This document shows, in pieces, positions 1 to 7,096 of a stretch of 64,000 nt of DNA. How positions within the stretch are numbered: position 1 is the first letter of the stretch; the number at the start of each line of letters is the position of its first letter. Source of the stretch: Alphaproteobacteria bacterium. GTDB lineage: Bacteria > Pseudomonadota > Alphaproteobacteria > Rs-D84. Both the position numbers and the translations under genes were made by a program. The DNA is taken from NCBI GenBank assembly GCA_017630405.1, contig JAGBVH010000009.1, positions 20,691 through 84,690 of the forward strand, read 5' to 3'. The notes below the pieces were generated by a model. It did no database searches. It was not told where the DNA came from and saw only the letters and a program-made list of their open reading frames with translations.

Positions 1-1
1 G

Positions 2-922
2 CGAAACAAAGAAGAAAGAAAACAGGTTCGCCAACTGCGATATAAAGTATTCGTAGAAGAAGAAGGCGCAGGCGTAACCGAAGAACAAAAAGCACTGGGC
101 GAAGAATACGATTCTTATGACAGATACGCCGAATACATGGCTGTATTCCACCAAGGGCGCGTTGTCGGCACATACCGCATCATTGACAGAAATGCTGCCG
201 AAAAAATGGGCGGATTTTATACCGAAAACGAATTTAATATTTCCAAGATAAAAAAATTCCATGGCAATATCGCTGAAATGTCACGCGCATGCGTTGATCC
301 TGCGTATCGTGAAAACGCGTTGGTTATGCGCTTGCTGTGGGCAGGACTGGGCGAAATGATTATGCGCCGCAAAATCGAGATTTTATTCGGGGTCGCTTCG
401 TGGGTCGGCACAAAACCTGCCAAGTCCGCACAGGCGATTTCATATCTGTACTATAACCACCTGACACCGATGCGCTTGCGCGCGACTGTGTTACCTGAAA
501 AATTCGCAGAAGGTGTTAATCCAAAATTGTCACGCATGAATATCTTGCCGCGCGAATTTATTGATGAAGCAGATGCAAAGCAGGAAATGACCCCACTGAT
601 TAAGGGATATTTGCGACTGGGCGCAACATTTGGCAAAGGCGTATTCGTTGACACTCCGTTTAACTCGTACGATGTGTTTGTTATGATTGAAACCCGCAAG
701 ATGAGTGCCACATACCAGAAACACTTCTTGGGTCGCGAAAATGCATTGGGCGCACCAGAAGACGAAAAAGACAATATCATCAAGACAGTCGGTAAAATTA
801 TAACCTTGCCGGTGGTCGGTCCCTTCAAGGTTGTACGCGCGTTTGTAGATTTCTTGCTGCGCGAAGATGCCGATGACGCGGAATATATCGAAGATGCAGA
901 AAAAGCAGAAAGCGAAGAGTAA
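2..922 (+). CDS. olsB: Ornithine-acyl-ACP N-acyltransferase OlsB-like (5' truncated by window edge)
   Basis: The frame is open from base 2, so the gene starts before the window; the first internal ATG (137) is not the start. About 306 residues are visible. The segment just inside the edge reads LRYKVFVEE, followed by DSYDRYAEY, VVGTYRI and a Cys-Val-Asp-Pro-Ala-Tyr-Arg element. This is the pattern of the OlsB/hemolysin-like GNAT family (Acetyltransf_5), which transfers a 3-hydroxyacyl chain from ACP to ornithine, giving lyso-ornithine lipid at the inner membrane. The next gene, 4 bases on, is a PlsC-family acyltransferase, the usual partner (OlsA). The family call is solid. The substrate is inferred from family and neighbour. 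The C-terminus is rich in Asp and Glu. Confidence 0.75.
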   Translation, partial: RNKEERKQVRQLRYKVFVEEEGAGVTEEQKALGEEYDSYDRYAEYMAVFHQGRVVGTYRIIDRNAAEKMGGFYTENEFNISKIKKFHGNIAEMSRACVDPAYRENALVMRLLWAGLGEMIMRRKIEILFGVASWVGTKPAKSAQAISYLYYNHLTPMRLRATVLPEKFAEGVNPKLSRMNILPREFIDEADAKQEMTPLIKGYLRLGATFGKGVFVDTPFNSYDVFVMIETRKMSATYQKHFLGRENALGAPEDEKDNIIKTVGKIITLPVVGPFKVVRAFVDFLLREDADDAEYIEDAEKAESEE

Positions 923-926
923 AAAA

Positions 927-1754
927 ATGGCCAAGTTGCGCAAACAAAATATTTTTAATACAACAATGGCTGCGATTAAATTTACGCTGTTCTGGATGGC
1001 TGTTGTTATTCAGATACCAATTATCGCATTTATGCCACGCCGTTGGGCGGTTAATTATATGCCTGTATTTATGTGGTTTTTGGTAAAACTGGGCGGAATT
1101 AAAATTGTTGTACATGGTAAACTGACCGACAAACGACCACTGATGGTTGTATCAAATCATATTTCTGTTTTTGAAATCGCAACTTTTCCATTTGCATTTC
1201 GTGGTAGCTTTATTGCCAAAAAAGAAATGGAGAATTGGCCACTAGTTGGATGGGTCGCAAAAAAATTCGGTGTGATATTTGTTGACCGCCGTCCTTCACA
1301 CGCACGCGATGCGTTGGCAGTCGTACAAAAGACCGTTCAAAATGTTAAGTATCCAATGATTCTGTTCCCAGAAGGCACAACAACAAACGGCGCATATGTA
1401 AAACCTTTTAAAAGCACATTGTTCAACTTTGTTGAAAATTCCAATGTGACTGTACAGCCTATGGCGATGCATTATAGATATCGCGACGGCAGCGTTATTG
1501 ACGAACAAACAATGGCGGACCACTTTGCATACTTTGATAACAAAAAAATGGACAAAGGGCCATTGTGCAAAATTGAACGCAGTGCGTTTGGTCAAGTTTT
1601 TCATATCATGATGCTGGGCGGATTTACAGTCGAAATCACATTGTTGCCGCCGCCCCCCCTGGAGGGTATGGACAGAAAGCAGATTGCCGAGGTGCTGCAA
1701 CAAATAGTCTCGGATAAATATATGGAATTAAAAGATAAAGAATTAAAAAAGTAA
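927..1754 (+). CDS. olsA: 1-acyl-glycerol-3-phosphate / lyso-ornithine lipid O-acyltransferase (PlsC family)
   Basis: A 275-residue PlsC-family protein with an N-terminal hydrophobic segment, a VSNHISVFE block, GVIFVDRR, and the FPEGTTTNG substrate-binding block. I place the start at ATG 927, four bases after olsB stops, with GAAGAG upstream; an ATG at 867 lies inside olsB and lacks support. The protein should add the second acyl chain to lyso-ornithine lipid (OlsA role), or alternatively make phosphatidic acid. Coupling to olsB favours the OlsA role. Oddity: the family H-x4-D catalytic motif reads H-x4-E here (His-Ile-Ser-Val-Phe-Glu), a conservative but unusual change. proS follows after 12 bases and may be cotranscribed. 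Confidence 0.7.
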   Translation: MAKLRKQNIFNTTMAAIKFTLFWMAVVIQIPIIAFMPRRWAVNYMPVFMWFLVKLGGIKIVVHGKLTDKRPLMVVSNHISVFEIATFPFAFRGSFIAKKEMENWPLVGWVAKKFGVIFVDRRPSHARDALAVVQKTVQNVKYPMILFPEGTTTNGAYVKPFKSTLFNFVENSNVTVQPMAMHYRYRDGSVIDEQTMADHFAYFDNKKMDKGPLCKIERSAFGQVFHIMMLGGFTVEITLLPPPPLEGMDRKQIAEVLQQIVSDKYMELKDKELKK

Positions 1755-1766
1755 GAGTTTTAAATT

Positions 1767-3044
1767 ATGAGAATTGAAAATTTATGCGTAAAACGCCTGA
1801 TTGGGGAAGCCGCTGGCGCAACAACACACGGACACAAAATCGCGTTAAAAGGTGGATACATTTATCAAACTTTCCAAGGTGGATATACATTGTCACCTTT
1901 GGGATGGCGCGTTGTCCGAAACATCGAAAATATCATTCGTCAGGAAATGGATGCCATTGACGGTCAGGAAATATTGATGCCTGTTGTATCTGGGGCAGAC
2001 ATTTGGCGCGAAAGTGGTCGCTATGACACAGTGGATGTGTTGGCAAAATTTAAGGGCCGTTCGGGTACGGACTATGTATTGAACCCAACACACGAAGAAG
2101 TTGTTGTGGACTTTGTTAAATCTGTTCTGGAAACATATCGCCAGATGCCATTTATGGTTTATCAAATCCAGACCAAGTTCCGCGATGAATTGCGCGCACG
2201 CGCCGGTCTTATTCGTACACGCGAATTTATTATGAAAGACGCTTATTCTTTCCATGAAACATACGAAGATTTGGAAACGTACTATAACCGCTGTCTGGAA
2301 GCATATAAAACAATCTTTGCGCGTTGCGGTATGAAAAATGTTGTACACGTGCTGTCTTCGACTGGCGATATGGGTGGCAGTGTTGCTCACGAATTCCAAC
2401 TGATTAACGATATGGGCGAAGACACAATTTACCTGTGCGATTGCGGATTTAACACAAACAAAGAATTGATTGATGACGAAAGCGAAACTTGCCCAAAGTG
2501 CGGTGCAAAAATGCACAAGGTTCGCGGTATTGAAATTGGTAATATTTTCCAGTTGGGCACAAAATATTCTGATTCAATGAATCTGACATATACTGCACCA
2601 GACGGCGAAAGCAAACATCCAATCATGGGTTGTTATGGCATCGGCGTTGGTCGCACAATGGCTGCAATCTTGGAAGAAAGCGCGGACGAAAAAGGCCCAA
2701 TCTGGAACATGGAAACTGCACCTTTTGCGGTCGAAGTTATCGGATTGTCTGACAAAGAAGGCAAGACCTTGCCTATGGCGGAAAAAATCTATACCGATTT
2801 GAAAGCCGCAGGTATTGAAGTCATTTTGGACAATCGCGATGCGCGTGCGGGCGAAAAGTTTGCGGATGCAGACTTGGTCGCTGCGCCAATTCGACTGATT
2901 GTATCGGCCAAGAATTTGGCGAATAATGCAATCGAAGTTAAATATCGTGTTAATGATAAAGACACAACAAATATGCCAACCTCATTTGGTTTGGAAACAT
3001 ATTTGGCGGATACACAAAATGCGATTTCTGAATTGTTAAAATAA
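1767..3044 (+). CDS. proS: Prolyl-tRNA synthetase, short form without editing insert
   Basis: A 425-residue class II synthetase that charges tRNA-Pro. Motif 2 includes TKFRDELRARAGL and REFIMKDAYSFH; motif 3 includes GCYGIGVGRT; the anticodon-binding domain is C-terminal (about residues 320-425). The roughly 180-residue YbaK-like editing insert of the E. coli enzyme is absent, as is usual in alphaproteobacteria. Instead there is a compact four-Cys patch around residues 230-250 (CDCGF and CPKCGAK), possibly metal-binding or a structural remnant. A rho-independent terminator follows the stop directly. The call is secure. Confidence 0.95.
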   Translation: MRIENLCVKRLIGEAAGATTHGHKIALKGGYIYQTFQGGYTLSPLGWRVVRNIENIIRQEMDAIDGQEILMPVVSGADIWRESGRYDTVDVLAKFKGRSGTDYVLNPTHEEVVVDFVKSVLETYRQMPFMVYQIQTKFRDELRARAGLIRTREFIMKDAYSFHETYEDLETYYNRCLEAYKTIFARCGMKNVVHVLSSTGDMGGSVAHEFQLINDMGEDTIYLCDCGFNTNKELIDDESETCPKCGAKMHKVRGIEIGNIFQLGTKYSDSMNLTYTAPDGESKHPIMGCYGIGVGRTMAAILEESADEKGPIWNMETAPFAVEVIGLSDKEGKTLPMAEKIYTDLKAAGIEVILDNRDARAGEKFADADLVAAPIRLIVSAKNLANNAIEVKYRVNDKDTTNMPTSFGLETYLADTQNAISELLK

Positions 3045-3047
3045 AAG

Positions 3048-3071
3048 ACTGGGCAAAAGCCCAGTTTTTTT
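3048..3071 (+). terminator. Rho-independent terminator after proS
   Basis: ACTGGGC, loop AAAA, GCCCAGT, then seven T. The T-run ends at the stop codon of the convergent gene on the minus strand. Confidence 0.85.
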
Positions 3072-3564
3072 ATCTCTGATTCATTTTTAGCGCGTATCTG
3101 GCCAGTTTTAATTTCTTTAATACTTCTTCATACTCATACATATTGCGTCCCATTTTATATTCGGGTGAATCTTTGCTGGGATATCCATCCTTGTAGGCGC
3201 TTATTAAAATATACGCTGCAAAAGCCTCGTTACTGTGTGCCTCGTCTGGATACAGGTCATTTATAATGCCAGCACCCTTAACAATCTCTGATGCAAAATA
3301 AGCAGAATCCTGAATCAGTTTTGGCATTTCCGACTTAATATCATTGATATCGCGTCTGCAGGCGCGCCGAAGCTGATATTCCCTGATATCATGAAACGAG
3401 CAATTATTACAATAACGCAATAAAAAGTTTGAAAAATCGCGAGCACGAACACTAGCACGCGCGGCTGTTTCAGTTTCTTTTGAAGTCTGTGCGCCAGCAC
3501 TCACCATCGGCATTGATAATGCCAACGCGCATAAAAGTGCTAAAAATCCCTTTTTACGTTCCAT
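3070..3564 (-). CDS. Secreted protein of unknown function
   Basis: 164 residues. The N-terminus is a clear Sec signal peptide (Lys/Arg pair, hydrophobic core, probable cleavage after Ser-Ala-Gly-Ala), so the mature protein should be periplasmic or exported. The mature part is mostly helical and charged, with closely spaced cysteines (CNNC near residue 52 and one more near 69) that could form a disulfide or bind metal. No family was recognised. It lies 6 bases downstream of a small MerC/MerT-like membrane protein on the same strand, so the two are probably cotranscribed. Confidence 0.6.
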   Translation of the reverse strand: MERKKGFLALLCALALSMPMVSAGAQTSKETETAARASVRARDFSNFLLRYCNNCSFHDIREYQLRRACRRDINDIKSEMPKLIQDSAYFASEIVKGAGIINDLYPDEAHSNEAFAAYILISAYKDGYPSKDSPEYKMGRNMYEYEEVLKKLKLARYALKMNQR

Positions 3565-3570
3565 TTTTCC

Positions 3571-3900
3571 CTATTGATGTGACATCAGGTGCAAAACCAA
3601 ACTGATAATAAACAACACCGTAATAACGCATAAAATGACTTTCTGGGTGCGATGCGAGTTTTTACCACCACAACTTTCGCAATCACAGCCACAGTCGCGG
3701 CCAATCAAGTACCACGACGACAACAGCATCAGGCCAGAAAACACAAACAACCATGGTTCCAGCCAATGAGGCAGCAGATGAAAATGAGCCGCATCCGGCG
3801 CAACCAGCCCCACAATCGCCAAAAGCATAGGCAACCCACAACAAAATATATGTGGAACAATAGATGCAATTATACCGATTTTAACCGCTTTATTTTTCAT
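3571..3900 (-). CDS. Small Cys-rich membrane protein, MerC/MerT-like
   Basis: 109 residues with about three membrane segments (roughly 8-32, 46-66 and 85-106). TM1 carries a HIFCCGLP motif; vicinal cysteines in the first helix are typical of MerT/MerC/MerF mercury transporters and related small transporters. A cytoplasmic-type loop after TM2 is Cys-rich (CGCDCESCGG) and could bind soft metals. No merR, merA or merP is nearby, so mercury resistance is not supported; a metal-related transport or sensing role is only an inference. The gene runs divergently from the DUF3419-like cluster and is followed by the small secreted protein gene. Confidence 0.45.
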   Translation of the reverse strand: MKNKAVKIGIIASIVPHIFCCGLPMLLAIVGLVAPDAAHFHLLPHWLEPWLFVFSGLMLLSSWYLIGRDCGCDCESCGGKNSHRTQKVILCVITVLFIISLVLHLMSHQ

Positions 3901-3977
3901 ATTTCCCTCTTTTGTGGGGGCATATTATACCGCTTTTTTTCATATTGTAAACAACAAAAGCGAAGTGCAAAATCTTA

Positions 3978-4005
3978 TTGACAATATTTTTATTTGTGTT
4001 AATAT
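3978..4005 (+). promoter_or_regulatory. Promoter of the DUF3419-like cluster
   Basis: TTGACA (3978-3983), 16-base spacer, TAATAT (4000-4005). The start codon at 4013 is only 7 bases after the -10 box, so the transcript probably begins at or within a base of the ATG (leaderless). Confidence 0.65.
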
Positions 4006-4012
4006 CTTGACC

Positions 4013-4939
4013 ATGTTAGATTCAATCAAGACATATTTAGCATTAAAAGACGGCCCAAATATCAGCTGCGCATACAGCTGGAATTCGCCAGTTTTTCTGT
4101 TTTCAAATGAAAACATTCAGCCATATTTGGCCAACCTGACAGATATGACAGGCAAAAAGGTGCTGACCGTTGCGGCAGCAGGTGACCATGCATTTGAAGC
4201 ACTGTTGGCTGGGGCAAAACATGTGGATACATTTGATATAAACTATCTGCAAAAGCATATTATGGAACTAAAGTCAAAAATGATTAAGCACCTGCCCTAT
4301 GGTGAATTTATGAAGTTCTTTTTTGACAAGAATCACTTCTTTGACAGAAGCATTATCAAGCCTATATGGAAAACATTCTCGCGCGAGTTGCGTATATTCT
4401 TGCTGATGTATTATCATCATCACCAGCACAACAGTCGCCTATTCAGATATAATGGTGCACAACACAATGAATATATGCCTGACATGATTTCATATGTATC
4501 GGACGAATTGGCATTTAAAGAACTGAAGCAAATTATGCCCGACAAAATCAGTTTCAAAGAAACAAATGTACTGGAACTTTCAACCAAGTTTGATACAGAA
4601 TACGATGTTATTTTAATGTCCAATATATTTGAATATCTGTACACAGATACAACCGATATTGCTTCAAGACTTAAGGTCTTTCACGCAAATGTATTGACCC
4701 CAATCGCCGAAAATATCCTGTCCAAGGACGGTGGCAAGGCTTGTTTCCATTACAGCTGGAATACTAATGTAGAATTGTGGAACCAAGGCCTTAAAAGTTT
4801 TGAACGACACACGCAGTATTCCATCGACAATTTTAACGAAACCAAGTACTCGTTTGATGCTATTGGTGTGAAATCTATTTGTTCGCTGGCACCAAACGGA
4901 CAAGACGCGATGCTATATATGACCCAGAACCAAAGATAA
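4013..4939 (+). CDS. DUF3419-like SAM-fold protein, paralogue 1 of 3
   Basis: 308 residues. Start at ATG 4013 fits the N-terminal alignment with the two following paralogues; an upstream in-frame extension crosses the promoter and is rejected. A Rossmann-type nucleotide site is visible: VLTVAAAGDH (about 50-59) then GAKHVDTFDIN (67-77), with QK and ELK shortly after, and a later LMSNIFEY strand. This pattern matches DUF3419/BtaA-type proteins (the BtaA enzyme moves a 3-amino-3-carboxypropyl group from SAM onto diacylglycerol), but these proteins are shorter and their substrate is unknown. No Shine-Dalgarno is visible. This copy has A-A-A-G-D-H where the others have G-A-S-G-D-H. A His-rich patch lies near residues 142-146. 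Confidence 0.55.
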   Translation: MLDSIKTYLALKDGPNISCAYSWNSPVFLFSNENIQPYLANLTDMTGKKVLTVAAAGDHAFEALLAGAKHVDTFDINYLQKHIMELKSKMIKHLPYGEFMKFFFDKNHFFDRSIIKPIWKTFSRELRIFLLMYYHHHQHNSRLFRYNGAQHNEYMPDMISYVSDELAFKELKQIMPDKISFKETNVLELSTKFDTEYDVILMSNIFEYLYTDTTDIASRLKVFHANVLTPIAENILSKDGGKACFHYSWNTNVELWNQGLKSFERHTQYSIDNFNETKYSFDAIGVKSICSLAPNGQDAMLYMTQNQR

Positions 4940-4943
4940 AAAT

Positions 4944-5858
4944 ATGTTTACAAAACTGCCTGATTTTAATAAAGAAACGGTTTGTTCCAGTGACGGTTAT
5001 CACAAGGAACTGCCTGCGTTTTTGTTCAGCAACGAAAATGTCGCAGGATATATCAGTCAGTTTGACATGAAAGGAAAAACAGTTTTGACCGTTGGCGCAT
5101 CGGGCGATCATTTGTTCGAGTGTTATGCACATGGGGCAAAGCACGTGGATACATTCGATATAAACTATCGCCAAAAACCAATTATGGAACTAAAAAATCT
5201 TATGATTCAGCATGTACCATATGAAGATTTTCTGGAATTCTTTTTTGATGACGCAAACTTTTTCAATCCACAGATAATCGAACCAATTATACCAATGTTT
5301 TCGATGTCGTTGCGTATGTTTATGGACCTTTATTACAGTATGGGCAGCGCCGGTCGCAAACTCTTCGTATATAACGGCAAATCTAATTTTTTGGCACAGT
5401 ACGACAACAAATATTATTCCAATCAATTTAAATATGATGCGTTGGGTATAGAACTGCCAAAAAAGATTAGTTTTACACACACAGATATCACAGGCATCAG
5501 TGCGCACTTTACACGCAAATACGACTATATCTTTCTGTCGAATATTTTTGATTTCCAGCATCACGAAATCACCGACAGTTATCAGGCGTTGGAGCATTTT
5601 TATCATCATACAATTTTGCCACTGGCTGCAAATAATCTAGCAACAGAAAACGGTACAATTGTAATGGAATATCTGTGGGGAAACAGTGCATCAACACGCG
5701 GCGGCATGTGGAACGCCTGGGAAGAATTTTCCGACAAGCACAACAACAAAACCCACGCCACAGGTATACAAATGCGCAACATGTTTCTTAAGGCAATGCT
5801 AAGCCTTACGAATCGCGACAATGTTCTTTATATGACACAAAACATCAAGACAAAGTAA
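4944..5858 (+). CDS. DUF3419-like SAM-fold protein, paralogue 2 of 3
   Basis: 304 residues, starting 4 bases after paralogue 1. The shared pattern is FLFSNEN (27-33), VLTVGASGDH (47-56), GAKHVDTFDIN (64-74), a FFFDD aromatic/acidic block near 95, FLSNIFDF, and a C-terminal LYMTQN shared with paralogue 1. Similarity over the whole length shows tandem duplication. Divergence is heavy in the middle and C-terminal thirds, so the copies are old or have specialised. As with the first copy, a SAM-dependent headgroup or aminocarboxypropyl transfer is possible by family resemblance only. No good Shine-Dalgarno precedes the ATG; translation is probably coupled to the upstream gene. Confidence 0.55.
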   Translation: MFTKLPDFNKETVCSSDGYHKELPAFLFSNENVAGYISQFDMKGKTVLTVGASGDHLFECYAHGAKHVDTFDINYRQKPIMELKNLMIQHVPYEDFLEFFFDDANFFNPQIIEPIIPMFSMSLRMFMDLYYSMGSAGRKLFVYNGKSNFLAQYDNKYYSNQFKYDALGIELPKKISFTHTDITGISAHFTRKYDYIFLSNIFDFQHHEITDSYQALEHFYHHTILPLAANNLATENGTIVMEYLWGNSASTRGGMWNAWEEFSDKHNNKTHATGIQMRNMFLKAMLSLTNRDNVLYMTQNIKTK

Positions 5859-5859
5859 C

Positions 5860-6729
5860 ATGACCAAGCAACCAGAAACTTTTATCGAACCAACATACGC
5901 GTTTCAGGACAAAGGTGCTGTGTATCTGTTTACCAATGAAAATATTTCTGGGTACATTGACAGGTCTGGCGATATTTCTGGGGCAAATATTTTGACCGTT
6001 GGCGCATCGGGCGACCATGCGTTTGAATCGTATCTGATGGGCGCAAAACATGTGGATACATTTGATATAAATTCATGGCAGAAAAATGTTATCGAACTTA
6101 AAACACATATGATTCATCATTTGAAATATTCTGACTTTATGGATTTCTTTTTCGAAAAACAAAACTTCTTTGGCACAAAAATAATAGAACCATTAAAGCC
6201 GCTATTTTCTGACGACTTAAAAACTTTTGTTTCATCATACAACACCAATAACAAACAGATGTTTAAATATCTGGGGCCATGCGCACCTGATTTTATCATA
6301 GATCGCCTTAGATACATCAACAGCGAACAAAACTATGAAGCGTTGCGTAATGTGTTGCCGGACAAAATCGAGTTCAGACACTGCAATATTACACATATAG
6401 CCAACTATATGGACAAAGAATACAAGTTGGTTATGCTGTCCAACATATTTGAATATATGTACAGATTTTTAAGCACCAACGACAGACGCGTCAATGAATT
6501 CAGCAACAACATCCTTGACAATATTGAAGAACATATAACACAGGATGGTCGCATATATTTTCACTATGCGTGGGGTAGCAACGCGGCATCTTGGAACAAT
6601 TTTCTGGCGTTTACGCAACAGCGTTTTAATCTGCCCAAGAACTTGACAGCAATCAGCATACCATCGGCATTTAAAAACAATAAAACCGATGCTGTGATAT
6701 ACGCATTTAAAAGCCAGAATATTAAATAA
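5860..6729 (+). CDS. DUF3419-like SAM-fold protein, paralogue 3 of 3
   Basis: 289 residues. Its ATG is one base after the stop of paralogue 2, so coupled translation is likely. Conserved positions: YLFTNEN (22-28), ILTVGASGDH (44-53), GAKHVDTFDIN (61-71), FFFEK, VMLSNIFEY and HYAWGSN. The last motif corresponds to HYSWNTN in copy 1 and EYLWGNS in copy 2. No signal peptide or membrane helix, so it is cytosolic or peripheral. No clear terminator follows; a fragment of a tRNA 3' end lies shortly downstream. Function unknown; the family call rests on the motif pattern. Confidence 0.55.
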   Translation: MTKQPETFIEPTYAFQDKGAVYLFTNENISGYIDRSGDISGANILTVGASGDHAFESYLMGAKHVDTFDINSWQKNVIELKTHMIHHLKYSDFMDFFFEKQNFFGTKIIEPLKPLFSDDLKTFVSSYNTNNKQMFKYLGPCAPDFIIDRLRYINSEQNYEALRNVLPDKIEFRHCNITHIANYMDKEYKLVMLSNIFEYMYRFLSTNDRRVNEFSNNILDNIEEHITQDGRIYFHYAWGSNAASWNNFLAFTQQRFNLPKNLTAISIPSAFKNNKTDAVIYAFKSQNIK

Positions 6730-6752
6730 TACTATAAGTCTGTATGGACTGG

Positions 6753-6776
6753 CATCCCCAGCAGGACTGTCTGATT
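6753..6776 (-). repeat. Partial duplicate of the tRNA-Arg 3' end
   Basis: These 24 bases repeat, with one mismatch (A for G in the CCA/acceptor part), the sequence at 6905-6928 that holds the 3' end of tRNA-Arg. The rest of a tRNA is absent. The 6777-6904 stretch between the copies has no gene. It could be a remnant of a decayed tandem tRNA or an attachment-site scar. The 6730-7045 gap otherwise contains only the tRNA. Confidence 0.55.
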
Positions 6777-6909
6777 CCCATATTCGCTTTCGCTCTATGG
6801 GCCCCTTTCGCTACGTAGGGTTCAAACTTCGTTTACACTCGTTTTCACCAACTGACGCCCCGAACCTGGCGCAACTTTGTTGCTTAATCGGTTCTCGCCC
6901 TGTGTGGAC

Positions 6910-6985
6910 TGGCGTCCCCAGCAGGACTCGAACCTGCATCTAATTCTTAGGAGGAATTTGTTCTATCCTGTTGAACTATGGGGAC
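6910..6985 (-). tRNA. tRNA-Arg (anticodon CCT)
   Basis: The minus strand folds as a full cloverleaf: acceptor GTCCCCA/TGGGGAC, D-stem GTTC/GAAC, anticodon stem AATTC/GAATT around loop CTCCTAA (anticodon CCT), T-arm GCAGG-TTCGAGT-CCTGC, discriminator G and encoded CCA. Confidence 0.93.
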
Positions 6986-7045
6986 AAGACTGCGATATTC
7001 TAAAGCATTTTTGCCATTTTTTCAATACTTTTATGCATCACACGG

Positions 7046-7073
7046 TTGACAAACCGCGCGTTTGTGTTATATT
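7046..7073 (+). promoter_or_regulatory. Promoter for the 602-residue protein gene
   Basis: TTGACA (7046-7051), 16-base spacer, TATATT (7068-7073). The predicted start point near 7080 leaves a leader of about 17 bases holding the AAGAGG ribosome site. Confidence 0.7.
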
Positions 7074-7096
7074 TATATGAACAAGAGGTTATGTCA

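Noticed and set aside
3571-3900. Mercury resistance determinant
   Set aside because: Only a MerC/MerT-like membrane pattern; no merR, merA or merP nearby.
7046-7096. Longer start for the 602-residue gene at TTG 7046
   Set aside because: It coincides with the -35 box of the gene's own promoter.
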